This document shows positions 43,331-52,174 of a stretch of 64,000 nt of DNA, in pieces. Within the stretch, counting starts at the first letter, position 1. Every line of letters starts with the position of its first letter. This DNA comes from [Clostridium] symbiosum (GTDB lineage Bacteria; Bacillota; Clostridia; Lachnospirales; Lachnospiraceae): assembly GCA_021769625.1 (NCBI GenBank), contig JAETSN010000001.1, forward strand, positions 1 through 64,000, given 5' to 3'. The notes under the pieces were generated by a model. It made no database searches and was not told the origin of the DNA. It worked only from the letters and a program-made list of their open reading frames with translations. The position numbers were made by a program, and so were the translations under genes.

Positions 43331-44119
43331 ATGATCACGAGCACGTCAAATGAAAAAATAAAACATGTGGCAGCCCTGCAGCAAAAAGCGGGGCTGCGCA
43401 GGGAAGAGAGTCTGTTCGTCATAGAAGGCGGCAGGCTCTTTTGGGAAGCACCGGTATCTCTGGTAAGGGAAGTATATGTATCCGAACGTTTTCTGAAAAA
43501 TGCGGATGGAAAGATGAAAGAAAGGCTTGAAAAGACCGGATATGAACTCGTGTCGGAACAGGCCTTTGCAAAGATGTCGGATACAAAAGCTCCGCAGGGG
43601 GTTCTGGCGGTGCTTGCACAGCAGAAGTATGAAAAAGAGTCCCTGCTGGGGACATCCCCTCTTTTGCTTTTGCTGGAAAATATTCAGGATCCGGGCAATC
43701 TCGGAACGATCCTGCGCACGGCGGAAGGTGCGGGAGTCACCGGCGTAATCATGAGCCGTGACTGCGCGGATATCTATCAGCCCAAAGCGGTTCGCTCCAC
43801 GATGGGAAGCCTTTTCCGCGTGCCTTTTTATCAGGCGGAAGATCTCCTGCAGGAAATCAGATTTCTGCAGGGCAGAAATGTAAAAGTATATGCCGCATAT
43901 CTGGAAGGCTCGAAGGCCTATGACGAGGCGGATTACCGGGGAGGCAGCGCCTTTTTGATCGGAAACGAGGGGAACGGGCTGACGGAGGAGGCCGCCCTTG
44001 CCGCAGATGAGCGCGTCCGCATTCCGATGGCGGGAAAACTGGAAAGCCTGAATGCAGGGGTATCGGCGGCGTTGCTCGTGTATGAGGCGGCAAGGCAGCG
44101 CCGTGGCGTCAATATATAA
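43331..44119 (+). CDS. TrmH/SpoU family RNA 2'-O-methyltransferase
   Basis: 262 residues from 43331 (GGGGAG 8 bases upstream). An N-terminal substrate-binding domain (STSNEKIKHVAALQQKAG, FVIEGGRLFWEA) precedes the knotted SPOUT methyltransferase domain with its three motifs: NIQDPGNLGTILRTAEGAG (NxxDPxNxGxxxR), FLIGNEGNGL and IPMAGKLESLNAGVSAALLV. It methylates a ribose in rRNA or tRNA using SAM; the exact target cannot be read. It starts 28 bp after pfkA and is probably co-transcribed. A strong bidirectional terminator follows. Confidence 0.9.
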   Translation: MITSTSNEKIKHVAALQQKAGLRREESLFVIEGGRLFWEAPVSLVREVYVSERFLKNADGKMKERLEKTGYELVSEQAFAKMSDTKAPQGVLAVLAQQKYEKESLLGTSPLLLLLENIQDPGNLGTILRTAEGAGVTGVIMSRDCADIYQPKAVRSTMGSLFRVPFYQAEDLLQEIRFLQGRNVKVYAAYLEGSKAYDEADYRGGSAFLIGNEGNGLTEEAALAADERVRIPMAGKLESLNAGVSAALLVYEAARQRRGVNI

Positions 44120-44155
44120 GTGGCAGTAATAAATCGGTTACTTTGTAGGTTGAGG

Positions 44156-44186
44156 AAAGACGAGGGCATTGGAGCCCTCGTCTTTT
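44156..44186. terminator. bidirectional terminator between convergent genes
   Basis: AAAGACGAGGGC-ATTGGA-GCCCTCGTCTTT, a perfect 12-bp stem with T-runs on both strands; it serves the methyltransferase gene (plus) and the anti-sigma gene (minus). Confidence 0.85.
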
Positions 44187-44209
44187 GAAAACAGGAAGAG
44201 TATTATCTG

Positions 44210-45220
44210 TTACCCGCAGATATTGTCCAGCACTTCCCGGATCTCTTCCTCACTCATCCCCGTAAACTGCAATATCGTCTCATACTGCCCGTCGGTGAAC
44301 ATGGTGGTGGTCCTCGCATCCCCGGATGTCGTATCATCGCTGAGCTTGAAGGAGATTCCCGCCGCGTTCAGGTATTCCCTTTCGTTGTCGGTCTCATCGG
44401 TCGTTGTGATGACCATGGTGGCGGCTTTGGAAATTTCTCCTGCTTCACCGACCCGGTTTTTGGACTGGTTGACCGAAAAGCTTCCGTTTCCGTAAGAAAA
44501 TTCACCGGAAATATTGTAATCTGTTGCAGAGCCGATCCCTGCGGCTTTATCGGATTCATCGGGCAGATGTTCGTTTTCATAATAGAAGACGTCCCCGGTA
44601 TAGTTTGTCTTAAACAATCTGTTAAAGCCGGCGTCGTCGGCGGCGGCAAAGTAGTCCGCATATTTATATTCCGTGACCCGCGTTGTCCGGTAGCCTTTTG
44701 TCCAGTTTACGGCATCGTCGGAATCCCAGACTGCATAGGTGTCATCCCAGACTTTTTTGCCAAGCCAGGGGGTGGAAGCGGAGCCTGTCTCCTCGGAGAT
44801 GGCAGTGATCGTGTCCTCCTCCCCGGACATTTCCGGCAGGTCGATGGCAGTGGTTTTACCGCTTTCCGATCTGTAGGATGTTTTGATATCTTCTCCGGAG
44901 ACAAAGCCCTTTATGGAGAAATGGATATTGTTGTTGTAGATCACTGCGGCACTGGCTGTTCCGCCGATCAGTAAAACGGCGATCGACGCCGCGGCAGCGA
45001 TGCCTGAGATACGTTTTGTAGTTTTCTTTCTATGCATTGTTTCATGCTCCTTTCGCTTTAACTGGTACAGGAAATCCTCCGGCATGTCTTTTGCCGGTTT
45101 CAGTCCCTGCAGGCGGCAGAGGTCCCTGCAGGCGTCCTCCGCCTCATCATATTGTTCCTGTTCTAAATAATGATCTATTTTCCGGTTCAGTTCCGTAATC
45201 AATGCATTGTTACTGTTCAT
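44210..45220 (-). CDS. putative membrane anti-sigma factor
   Basis: 336 residues. The first 65 residues are charged and helical (LNRKIDHYLEQEQYDEAEDA, CRDLCRLQGLKP), fitting a cytoplasmic sigma-binding segment. One membrane helix follows (about 72-94, GIAAAASIAVLLIGG). The remaining 240 residues should lie outside, with many Asp, Thr and Tyr and no known domain. It lies downstream of an ECF sigma gene on the same strand, the classic sigma/anti-sigma order, and that context is the main evidence. AAAGGAGG lies 12 bases before the ATG. Confidence 0.7.
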   Translation of the reverse strand: MNSNNALITELNRKIDHYLEQEQYDEAEDACRDLCRLQGLKPAKDMPEDFLYQLKRKEHETMHRKKTTKRISGIAAAASIAVLLIGGTASAAVIYNNNIHFSIKGFVSGEDIKTSYRSESGKTTAIDLPEMSGEEDTITAISEETGSASTPWLGKKVWDDTYAVWDSDDAVNWTKGYRTTRVTEYKYADYFAAADDAGFNRLFKTNYTGDVFYYENEHLPDESDKAAGIGSATDYNISGEFSYGNGSFSVNQSKNRVGEAGEISKAATMVITTTDETDNEREYLNAAGISFKLSDDTTSGDARTTTMFTDGQYETILQFTGMSEEEIREVLDNICG

Positions 45221-45377
45221 CTTTATTAGTGCCTCCTTTCATGGGGGTGCGCGCTCACCTTATACTTTTATATGGCGTTTTCCGGTGCAGGTAACAATAT
45301 GAAATGTAATTCGGAAAACACGAAGGGCAAGCGGTATGTTTCCTGCTGCCTGCAGATGATGATCTGTAAAATAGCTC

Positions 45378-45899
45378 TCAGAAATCATCGAGTTTCAGAT
45401 CCGCGACGATCTTTCGCAGCTTTTTGCGGATCCGCATATATTTCATGCGGATTGCCGGTTCGCTCATATGAAACTCTCCGGCGATGGTTTTCATAGGTTT
45501 TTTATCGATATAATATTTCCGGTAAAGATCTCTTTCTTTCGGTTTTATTTTTTTCAGGACCTGTTCCCGGTAGGCTTTTTCGTCTATGCGTCCCGATCTC
45601 TGCAGACAGAGCTCCTCGTAAGCATCCTTCTGAAAGGAAACGATGCCGGATTCTTCAAATTCCGTTTCCTTCGCGGCAGCATATTTTCCTTTTTTATAGT
45701 ATTCCAGCACCAGATTTCTGGCGGCCGTATATAGAAAGGCGACCGGCTTTTCATGGTCGAGAAAGGCGTCGCCTTTTTGCAGGGCGATCAGAAAGACATC
45801 CTGCGTGATATCCTCCGCGGCCTCTTTTTCCCCGGTTTTTGCCAGTATGTAGTTGTAGATCCTGGCGTAATTTTCTCTGCATATCTCTTCAAATTGCAT
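45378..45899 (-). CDS. ECF-type RNA polymerase sigma factor
   Basis: 173 residues from 45899, where GGAGG lies 8 bases before the ATG; the ATG at 45914 overlaps that site and is rejected. Sigma region 2 is visible as AEDITQDVFLIAL and FLYTAARNLVLEYYKK (about 30-72). Region 4 is the C-terminal helix-turn-helix PMKTIAGEFHMSEPAIRMKYM (two blocks). Together with the downstream membrane protein it forms a cell-surface signalling pair. The 157-bp gap between the two genes is unusually long for such a pair and holds no other frame. Confidence 0.9.
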   Translation of the reverse strand: MQFEEICRENYARIYNYILAKTGEKEAAEDITQDVFLIALQKGDAFLDHEKPVAFLYTAARNLVLEYYKKGKYAAAKETEFEESGIVSFQKDAYEELCLQRSGRIDEKAYREQVLKKIKPKERDLYRKYYIDKKPMKTIAGEFHMSEPAIRMKYMRIRKKLRKIVADLKLDDF

Positions 45900-46083
45900 G
45901 GTAAGTTCCTCCATTTTATATATGGAAGTTTTTGAGAGATGTAACGGTTATATTACGATATATTGTAAGAAACCGGAGGGGATTTCTCAAGTGCCCGGTC
46001 ATAAAGAAATAGTGACAGGATATGGCTGCATTGTATTGAATATGTGCCCGATGTTGAGTATAATTTGCTTTGGAGTATTGCAC

Positions 46084-46153
46084 TTCCGCGGGCAACGAGC
46101 CGAATAGACATGCTTGCACGTATATTTGGCGACTGCATGCGGCGGGGGTATTG
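46084..46153. repeat. second copy of the TTCCGCGGGCAACGAGCC repeat
   Basis: Shares the opening TTCCGCG-GCAACGAGCC and the closing TATTTGGCGACTG...GCGGGGGTATTGAC with 14745-14834, although the central hairpin differs (GACATGCTTGCACGTAT-type). It lies in the gap between the sigma factor gene and proC, ending 40 bp before proC. Confidence 0.6.
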
Positions 46154-46192
46154 ACTTTCGTAAAGAATGAGGAGATCAGGAGGAAACAGAAT

Positions 46193-47002
46193 ATGAAACT
46201 CGGATTTATCGGACTCGGCAACATGGCATCCGCCATCATCGGCGGTATTTTAAAAGAGGGGATCGCGGCGCCAAAGGACATCACGGGCTCTGCGAAAACC
46301 GAAAAAACAGCGCAGGAAAAAGCGGCAAAATTCGGCATAGAAACCTGCACCGACAACAGGAAAGTGGCGGCGCAGGCGGATGTTCTGGTACTGGCGGTAA
46401 AACCCCAGTTTTTCCCGGAGGTGATCGGGGAGATACGGGATGAGCTGAAGGAAGGGGCGCTGGTGATCAGCGTGGCGGCCGGAAAGAGCATAAAATATAT
46501 TGAGGAGCAGTTTGGGGCTTTAGAAAGCAGAAGGCGGATAAAACTGGTGCGCTGCATGCCCAATACGCCTGCGCTGGTGCTGGCGGGATGCACCGGATAT
46601 TGTGCGAATGAGCAAGTGGGAAAAGAGGAGAAGGATCTGGCAGAGAAACTTTTTTCCAGTTTCGGAAAAGCGATCGAGGTGCCGGAGAGGCTGATGGATA
46701 CAGTGGGCAGCGTCAGCGGCTCCTCCCCGGCTTTTGTGTTTATGTTTATCGAGGCGCTGGCGGACGGGGCCGTGGCGGAGGGCATGCCGAGGGCGCAGGC
46801 GCTGGAGTTTGCGGCACAGGCGGTCTACGGCAGCGCGAAACTGGTGCTGGAGAGCGGAATGCATCCGGAAGAGCTGAAAGATATGGTGTGCTCCCCGGGC
46901 GGCACAACGATACAGGGGGTGAGAACACTGGAAAAAGGCGGCATGCGGGGAGCGGTCATGGATGCGGTGATCGCCTGCGTAGAGAAGACGAGGAAGCTGT
47001 AA
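46193..47002 (+). CDS. proC: pyrroline-5-carboxylate reductase
   Basis: 269 residues from 46193, set by AGGAGG 8 bases upstream; a longer frame from 46070 would translate the repeat and is rejected. The N-terminus KLGFIGLGNMASAIIGGIL is the NADPH-binding Rossmann motif. The C-terminal helical domain has the family signature around DMVCSPGGTTIQGVRTLE, preceded by GSVSGSSPAFVFMFIEAL. It makes proline from pyrroline-5-carboxylate, the last step of proline synthesis. Confidence 0.94.
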   Translation: MKLGFIGLGNMASAIIGGILKEGIAAPKDITGSAKTEKTAQEKAAKFGIETCTDNRKVAAQADVLVLAVKPQFFPEVIGEIRDELKEGALVISVAAGKSIKYIEEQFGALESRRRIKLVRCMPNTPALVLAGCTGYCANEQVGKEEKDLAEKLFSSFGKAIEVPERLMDTVGSVSGSSPAFVFMFIEALADGAVAEGMPRAQALEFAAQAVYGSAKLVLESGMHPEELKDMVCSPGGTTIQGVRTLEKGGMRGAVMDAVIACVEKTRKL

Positions 47003-47158
47003 ATTTTTAGCACAGCGGTGGTTTTGTTACAATATTATTTCATATCAGATCGGGGCGTTTTTTAAATAACACCTGATCTTTTTACTGCCAAAACCTTTAG
47101 AAAAACGCCTGTTATGCATTGGACTTTAAAGATTTGTTAAAATATTCTGCCTAAAAGT

Positions 47159-47187
47159 TTGACAATCTGTTTATAATTTGTTAATAT
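47159..47187 (+). promoter_or_regulatory. promoter for the SleB-like hydrolase gene
   Basis: Consensus TTGACA (47159-47164), 17-base spacer, TAATAT (47182-47187). Downstream are repeated TGTAACA/TTGTAACA words (47193-47221) that include ACAAAT...ATTTGT, possibly a regulator site. Confidence 0.6.
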
Positions 47188-47261
47188 AGATTCGTAACAA
47201 ATGTAACATATTTGTAACAAGTTAATAAAAAAAGATTAAAAACTAAAGGAAGGTTATCGAG

Positions 47262-47930
47262 ATGTGTAACAGGAAAAAATGGCTGACAGGTCTGCTGGGC
47301 GCGGCAATGTGCCTGACACTGGCAGTTGTAAACAAGCAGGATGTGAAAGCCGGGCAGGATTATCAGATCGGCAGTTACATCGTTTGCACAGAAGATACGA
47401 ATCTCTTTGTACTGTCCGACTGTAATGAAGGAACGGTTGCGCCGATCCCGAAGAACAGTGTGGCGGTAGTAGTGGAAAATGACGAAATATATACGAAAGT
47501 GAATTACAATGGGGCAGAGGGATATCTGTATCAGGAATTTATCGGTTATGATGAGGAGCTGATCGCTGCATACGAGGCGGAACTGCTGGCAAAGAGCGAG
47601 GAAGTCAGGATGATGGCGGCAATGATCCAGTGTGAGGCCGGTAATCAGGAATTTGAAGGGCAGGTAGCGGTCGGAGCGGTTATCATGAACCGGGTAAAAT
47701 CGCCCGGTTATCCGAATACAATCCAGGAAGTGATCATGCAGCCGAGCCAGTTCGGACCGTCAGACAGCCAGTTGTTTGCAGATCTGCTGGCGAACGATAC
47801 GATCAAGGATACCTGCAGGGAGGCTGCAAAACAGGCTTTCTCAGGTGTTGATAATGTGGGAGGCGCACTGCATTTCAGAAGAGCAGGCAGCAAAGAAGGG
47901 CTTGTGATCGGAGACCACGTATTTTATTAA
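47262..47930 (+). CDS. secreted SleB/CwlJ-type cell wall hydrolase
   Basis: 222 residues. A signal peptide (MCNRKKWLTGLLGAAMCLTL, cleavage near VKA at about residue 30) is followed by a small SH3-like region (about 35-95, ending NGAEGYLYQEF). The Hydrolase_2 domain (about 115-222) has the catalytic Glu, E125, in MIQCEAGNQ, then AVGAVIMNRVKSPGYPNTI and PSQF. Such enzymes are lytic transglycosylases that degrade spore cortex or vegetative wall. AAGGAAGG lies upstream. The non-spore version common in Clostridia has this layout, so a vegetative role is possible. Confidence 0.88.
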   Translation: MCNRKKWLTGLLGAAMCLTLAVVNKQDVKAGQDYQIGSYIVCTEDTNLFVLSDCNEGTVAPIPKNSVAVVVENDEIYTKVNYNGAEGYLYQEFIGYDEELIAAYEAELLAKSEEVRMMAAMIQCEAGNQEFEGQVAVGAVIMNRVKSPGYPNTIQEVIMQPSQFGPSDSQLFADLLANDTIKDTCREAAKQAFSGVDNVGGALHFRRAGSKEGLVIGDHVFY

Positions 47931-47982
47931 AAAGAATTATGGCGCCGGCGGGCAAAGAGATTAGGTACAGGATGAAAAAGCA

Positions 47983-48017
47983 GCGGCAGGTATCAGCGCG
48001 AAGTTGATATCTGTCGC
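47983..48017 (+). terminator. terminator after the SleB-like gene
   Basis: GCGGCAGGTATCA pairs with TGATATCTGTCGC (13 bp, two G-U pairs) around a 9-base loop; TTGTATATTTT follows. Confidence 0.75.
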
Positions 48018-48046
48018 TTGTATATTTTACGGAAAAGGTGTAGAAT
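48018..48046 (+). promoter_or_regulatory. promoter for the NfeD/SPFH operon
   Basis: TTGTAT (48018-48023), 17-base spacer, TAGAAT (48041-48046), placed right after the upstream terminator and 65 bp before the NfeD gene. Confidence 0.5.
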
Positions 48047-48110
48047 AACAGTTGTATGGATGCTGGTAAGTTGAGTTACTGCAGCTGTCCGGCGGAAAGG
48101 AGAAAAGAAA

Positions 48111-48566
48111 ATGGAGTGGATAACGAATCCCGTTGTCATATGGCTTATCATTTTAGTCGTGCTGGTCGTGATCGAGATATTTACGCTGGGCCTGACGACG
48201 ATCTGGTTTGCCGGCGGAGCGCTGGTGGCGATCGTTGTGGCGGCGCTGGGCGGTCCGATCTGGCTGCAGGTTTTAGCTGCGATCATCGTATCGGCGGTGC
48301 TGTTATTCTTCACGAGGCCGGTGGCGGTGAAATATTTTAACAGGGACAGGGAAAGAACAAACGCGGAGTCTCTGGTGGGCAGACAGGCCATTGTGATCAG
48401 CGAGGTCAATAACCTGCAGGGCATCGGGCAGGTGACGATAAACGGTATGGAGTGGACGGCGAGGACGATCGCGGACGGACAGGTGATAAAGCCCGGGGAA
48501 GTGGTGATCATCAGAGGGATCAACGGCGTAAAGCTGTTGGTGGAGCGCGAGGAAAGTCTTTCGTGA
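48111..48566 (+). CDS. NfeD family membrane protein
   Basis: 151 residues. Two to three membrane helices (about 7-70: VVIWLIILVVLVVIEIFTLG, then the Gly-rich LTTIWFAGGALVAIVVAALG) precede a C-terminal OB-fold (about 85-148, SLVGRQAIVISEVNNLQGIG) typical of the short NfeD class. NfeD proteins are partners of SPFH/flotillin-like proteins, and the next gene encodes one 58 bp downstream. AAAGGAG lies 8 bases before the ATG. Confidence 0.88.
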   Translation: MEWITNPVVIWLIILVVLVVIEIFTLGLTTIWFAGGALVAIVVAALGGPIWLQVLAAIIVSAVLLFFTRPVAVKYFNRDRERTNAESLVGRQAIVISEVNNLQGIGQVTINGMEWTARTIADGQVIKPGEVVIIRGINGVKLLVEREESLS

Positions 48567-48624
48567 CCAGAGGGTGTAAAAACGGCGCTCTTCGCAAATA
48601 ATATAAGGAAAAAGGAGAAAGAAA

Positions 48625-49554
48625 ATGGGTGGATTTTTTGTAGTGGTATTTTTGATTCTTTTGATCTTAGTGGTGCTTCTTCTGGCATCCTGCATTAAGA
48701 TCGTGCCTCAGGCGCATGCTTACGTGGTGGAGAGGCTCGGCGCTTATCAGGGGACCTGGTCGGTAGGCATTCATTTTAAGATGCCGATCTTCGACAGGGT
48801 GGCAAGGCGTGTTATTTTAAAGGAGCAGGTGGTGGATTTCGCCCCCCAGCCTGTTATCACAAAAGATAACGTGACAATGCGGATCGATACGGTGGTATTT
48901 TTCCAGATCACGGATCCGAAGCTGTTCACTTACGGGGTGGAAAATCCGATCATGGCGATCGAAAACCTGACGGCGACCACACTGCGTAATATCATCGGTG
49001 AACTGGAGCTGGATCAGACACTGACCTCCAGAGAGACCATCAATACCAAGATGCGCGCATCTTTAGATGAGGCGACAGATCCCTGGGGGATCAAGGTAAA
49101 CCGTGTGGAGCTGAAGAACATCATCCCGCCTGCGGAAATCCAGAATTCCATGGAACGTCAGATGAAGGCGGAGCGTGAGCGCCGTGAAGCCGTGACAAGG
49201 GCAGAAGGTGAAAAGAAAGCCAGCGTGACCGTGGCGGAAGGTAAGAAAGCGGCGGCGATCCTGGAGGCGGAGGCAGAGAAGCAGTCTGCGATCCTGCGTG
49301 CGGAAGCACAGAAAGAAAAGATGATCCGCGAGGCGGAAGGCCAGGCGGAAGCCATCATGAAGGTGCAGCAGGCGACTGCGGACGGTATCCGGATGCTCAG
49401 GGAAGCGGGCGCGGATGAGGCGGTGCTGAAGTTAAAGAGTCTGGAGGCGTTTGCGAAAGCGGCGGACGGACATGCGACGAAGATCATCATTCCGTCTGAA
49501 ATTCAGGGGATCGCGGGACTGGCAAGTTCCGTGAAGGAGATCATGGTAAAATAG
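48625..49554 (+). CDS. SPFH/band 7 domain membrane protein (paraslipin/QmcA type)
   Basis: 309 residues. One N-terminal membrane helix (about 4-25) is followed by the SPFH domain (KIVPQAHAYVVERLGAYQGT, about 30-190, with NIIGELELDQTLTSRE). A long Ala/Glu/Lys coiled coil follows (about 185-260, EAEKQSAILRAEAQKEKMIR). It oligomerises in membrane microdomains and often modulates membrane proteases; its genomic partner NfeD precedes it. AAAGGAG precedes the ATG. A GC-rich terminator follows. Confidence 0.92.
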   Translation: MGGFFVVVFLILLILVVLLLASCIKIVPQAHAYVVERLGAYQGTWSVGIHFKMPIFDRVARRVILKEQVVDFAPQPVITKDNVTMRIDTVVFFQITDPKLFTYGVENPIMAIENLTATTLRNIIGELELDQTLTSRETINTKMRASLDEATDPWGIKVNRVELKNIIPPAEIQNSMERQMKAERERREAVTRAEGEKKASVTVAEGKKAAAILEAEAEKQSAILRAEAQKEKMIREAEGQAEAIMKVQQATADGIRMLREAGADEAVLKLKSLEAFAKAADGHATKIIIPSEIQGIAGLASSVKEIMVK

Positions 49555-49571
49555 ATAGAAGGAAATGATTG

Positions 49572-49604
49572 CCCCCGCAGGATAAAATGATTACCCTGCG
49601 GGGG
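49572..49604 (+). terminator. terminator after the SPFH gene
   Basis: CCCCCGCAGG and CCTGCGGGGG form a perfect 10-bp stem around a 13-base loop. The downstream AATTT is short, and the same hairpin lies in the argF leader. Confidence 0.7.
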
Positions 49605-49633
49605 AATTTGCGTAGAGAAAGAAGGGAAAAGAA

Positions 49634-50626
49634 TTGAATTTAAAAGGGAGACATTTTCTAAAATTGCTGGATTACACGCCGGAGGAGATTACATATCTGC
49701 TGGATCTGGCGGCATCGTTTAAAGAGAAGAAGAAAAAAGGGGAACTGACGGAATACCTGCGCGGTAAAAATGTTGCCCTGATCTTCGAGAAGACATCCAC
49801 AAGGACAAGGTGTTCTTTTGAGGTGGCGGCGCATGATCTGGGGATGGGGACGACTTATCTTGATCCGGCAGGTTCCCAGATCGGGAAAAAAGAGAGTATT
49901 GCGGACACGGCGCGGGTGCTCGGGCGGATGTACGACGGGATCGAATACCGGGGATTTGGACAGGAGATCGTGGAGGAACTGGCGGAGTACGCGGGCGTAC
50001 CGGTATGGAACGGGCTGACCAATGAATTTCATCCGACGCAGATGCTGGCGGATCTTTTGACGATCAGGGAACATTTCGGGTATCTGAAAGGAATCAGGCT
50101 GACTTATATGGGGGACGCCCGGTATAATATGGGCAATTCCCTGATGGTTGCCTGCGCGAAGATGGGCATGCATTTTACCGCCTGCACCACAAAAGAATTT
50201 TTCCCGGCAGAGGAACTGGTGGAGGAGTGCAGGAAGCTGGCGGAAGCTGGCGGCGGCAGTGTGACGCTGGAGGAGGATGCGATGAAAGGCACGAAGGATG
50301 CGGATGTGGTCTACACCGATGTATGGGTTTCCATGGGTGAGCCGGATGAGGCGTGGAGTTCCCGGATCGAGGCGCTTTCTCCCTATCAGGTCAACCGGAA
50401 GATCATGGAGAACGCAGGGGAGAAGGCGGTGTTTATGCATTGTCTGCCGGCTTTCCATGATCTGAAAACAAAGATCGGAAAGGAAAAGGGGGAGAAATTC
50501 GGCTTTACGGAGCTGGAAGTGACCGACGAAGTGTTTGAGTCCCCTGCGTCGATCGTGTTTGACGAGGCGGAAAACCGGATGCACACGATCAAGGCTGTCA
50601 TGGCGGCAACGCTGGGGATGGAATAA
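49634..50626 (+). CDS. argF: ornithine carbamoyltransferase
   Basis: 330 residues, starting at a TTG codon (GAAGGG 7 bases upstream); no ATG gives a full N-terminus. The carbamoyl-phosphate motif is STRTR (about residues 55-59), followed by [21 protein letters not shown] and HCLPAFHDL are the remaining active-site elements, the latter binding ornithine and carbamoyl phosphate. It forms citrulline, either in arginine synthesis or, run in reverse, in the arginine deiminase route; no arc genes are nearby. birA follows within 13 bp. Confidence 0.94.
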   Translation: MNLKGRHFLKLLDYTPEEITYLLDLAASFKEKKKKGELTEYLRGKNVALIFEKTSTRTRCSFEVAAHDLGMGTTYLDPAGSQIGKKESIADTARVLGRMYDGIEYRGFGQEIVEELAEYAGVPVWNGLTNEFHPTQMLADLLTIREHFGYLKGIRLTYMGDARYNMGNSLMVACAKMGMHFTACTTKEFFPAEELVEECRKLAEAGGGSVTLEEDAMKGTKDADVVYTDVWVSMGEPDEAWSSRIEALSPYQVNRKIMENAGEKAVFMHCLPAFHDLKTKIGKEKGEKFGFTELEVTDEVFESPASIVFDEAENRMHTIKAVMAATLGME

Positions 50627-50639
50627 GGGAGTGGATCGG

Positions 50640-51638
50640 ATGAAGGCGGAGATGATAAGGCTTCTGCGGGAAAGTAAAGATTATATATCGGGGCAGGAAC
50701 TGTGCGACCGTTTTCAGGTTTCCCGCACAGCCGTTTGGAAGATCATAAACCAGTTAAAAGAGGAAGGCTATGTGATCGAGGCAAAGCAGAATAAGGGCTA
50801 CCGGCTGATGGAAAGCCCGGACAGCATGGAGGCGCATGAGCTGAAGAGCCGGATCCGCACAAAGTGGGCGGGGCGGGAAGTTTCCTATAAAAAGGAGACG
50901 GGTTCCACGAACATAGACTGCAAACAGCTTGCGGGGCAGGGAGCGCCCCATGGGACGCTGGCGGCGGCGGAGGCGCAGTTGAGCGGCAGAGGCAGAAGAG
51001 GGAGAAACTGGCAGTCGCCGGCGGGAACTTCCATCTATATGTCCCTTCTGTGCCGGCCGGATTTTCCGCCGGACAAGGCGCCGATGCTGACGCTTGTGAT
51101 GGGGCTTTCCGTGGCGCAGGCCGTGGGCAGATACACGGGGCTTCCCGCAAAGATCAAATGGCCAAACGATGTGGTGGTGAACGGGAAAAAGATCTGCGGC
51201 ATACTGACGGAGATGGAGATGGGCCTGGAGACAAAGGAGATACAGTATCTGGTGATCGGCGTGGGCATCAATGTCGGCAACCGGGAGTTCCCTGAAGAAC
51301 TGAGAGAGATCGCCACCAGTCTCTATCTGGAGTCGGAGGAGAAAGACCGGATGATACGCCGGGCGGTGCTGGTACAGTACGTGATGGGGGCTTTTGAGGA
51401 AAATTATGAGCTGTTTCTGAAAACGCTGGATCTGTCCCTGCTGCAGGAGAGCTACAACGGGCTTTTGGTGAACCGGGACGCGGCGGTAAAAGTGCTGGAC
51501 CCGAAAGGGGAGTACACCGGCGTGGCGAAAGGGATCGACAGGGACGGTGATCTGCTGGTGGAGACGGAGGATAGAACGGTTAAAAAAGTATATGCCGGGG
51601 AAGTTTCGGTGCGGGGATTGTACGGATATACGGAATAG
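50640..51638 (+). CDS. birA: bifunctional biotin ligase / biotin operon repressor
   Basis: 332 residues from 50640 (GGGAG 8 to 9 bases upstream). The N-terminal winged helix (about 1-60, SGQELCDRFQVSRTAVWKII) binds DNA. The ligase domain has GRGRRGRNW (about 120-128, biotinyl-AMP loop) and KWPNDVVVNGKKICGIL. The C-terminal SH3-like domain (about 275-325) ends it. It biotinylates carboxylase carrier proteins and, with the HTH present, probably represses biotin genes. No biotin operator was seen here. Confidence 0.93.
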   Translation: MKAEMIRLLRESKDYISGQELCDRFQVSRTAVWKIINQLKEEGYVIEAKQNKGYRLMESPDSMEAHELKSRIRTKWAGREVSYKKETGSTNIDCKQLAGQGAPHGTLAAAEAQLSGRGRRGRNWQSPAGTSIYMSLLCRPDFPPDKAPMLTLVMGLSVAQAVGRYTGLPAKIKWPNDVVVNGKKICGILTEMEMGLETKEIQYLVIGVGINVGNREFPEELREIATSLYLESEEKDRMIRRAVLVQYVMGAFEENYELFLKTLDLSLLQESYNGLLVNRDAAVKVLDPKGEYTGVAKGIDRDGDLLVETEDRTVKKVYAGEVSVRGLYGYTE

Positions 51639-51767
51639 GATGTATGGGGACGTCAGATATTTCCTGCGGGAGACGATGCGACACCGGGCGGATTCCGGAT
51701 GAAAGATCCGGGAGCCGGGCGGATGACACGGATCGACGGTTTTGCGGGGATAAAAGAAAGGAAAACT

Positions 51768-52142
51768 ATGGAGGAGCAAAGCGGAAGGGTCGTGCTCTGC
51801 GGCGCGAGCAGCTACGAGCAGAAATATTATTTTAATAAGGTATTTGAAAAGATACCGCAGTCCATTCAGGACGAACTGCATATCATGTGTGTGCTGTTTA
51901 CGGAGGAAGTGGGCGGCGTGATCACTTTTGTGTTTGAAGCGGACGGAAGCCTTTCCATTGAGACGGAAGCGGCGGAGGACGACTATATGTACGACGAGAT
52001 ATCCAGCGGGCTTTTGGTGAGCAAGATCCGCAACACGCGGCAGGAACTCCTGGAATCGCTGGACCTGTACTACAGGGTGTTTGTGAAGCATGAGGATATT
52101 TCGGCGCTTTTGTCGGGGGATGGGTTTGCACAAAATGAATGA
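51768..52142 (+). CDS. conserved small protein of unknown function (DUF6145-like)
   Basis: 124 residues from 51768 (GAAAGG 6 bases upstream). The sequence [40 protein letters not shown] and [17 protein letters not shown]-like C-terminus (actual text [17 protein letters not shown]) match my memory of a family found only in Lachnospiraceae and labelled DUF6145. It is cytoplasmic and acidic with no catalytic motif. It sits between birA and coaX, and its stop overlaps an upstream in-frame extension of coaX. Family name is recalled, not searched. Confidence 0.7.
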   Translation: MEEQSGRVVLCGASSYEQKYYFNKVFEKIPQSIQDELHIMCVLFTEEVGGVITFVFEADGSLSIETEAAEDDYMYDEISSGLLVSKIRNTRQELLESLDLYYRVFVKHEDISALLSGDGFAQNE

Positions 52143-52174
52143 TAGCGGAATTGGAACCGGAAAGGAGAGAAGCT

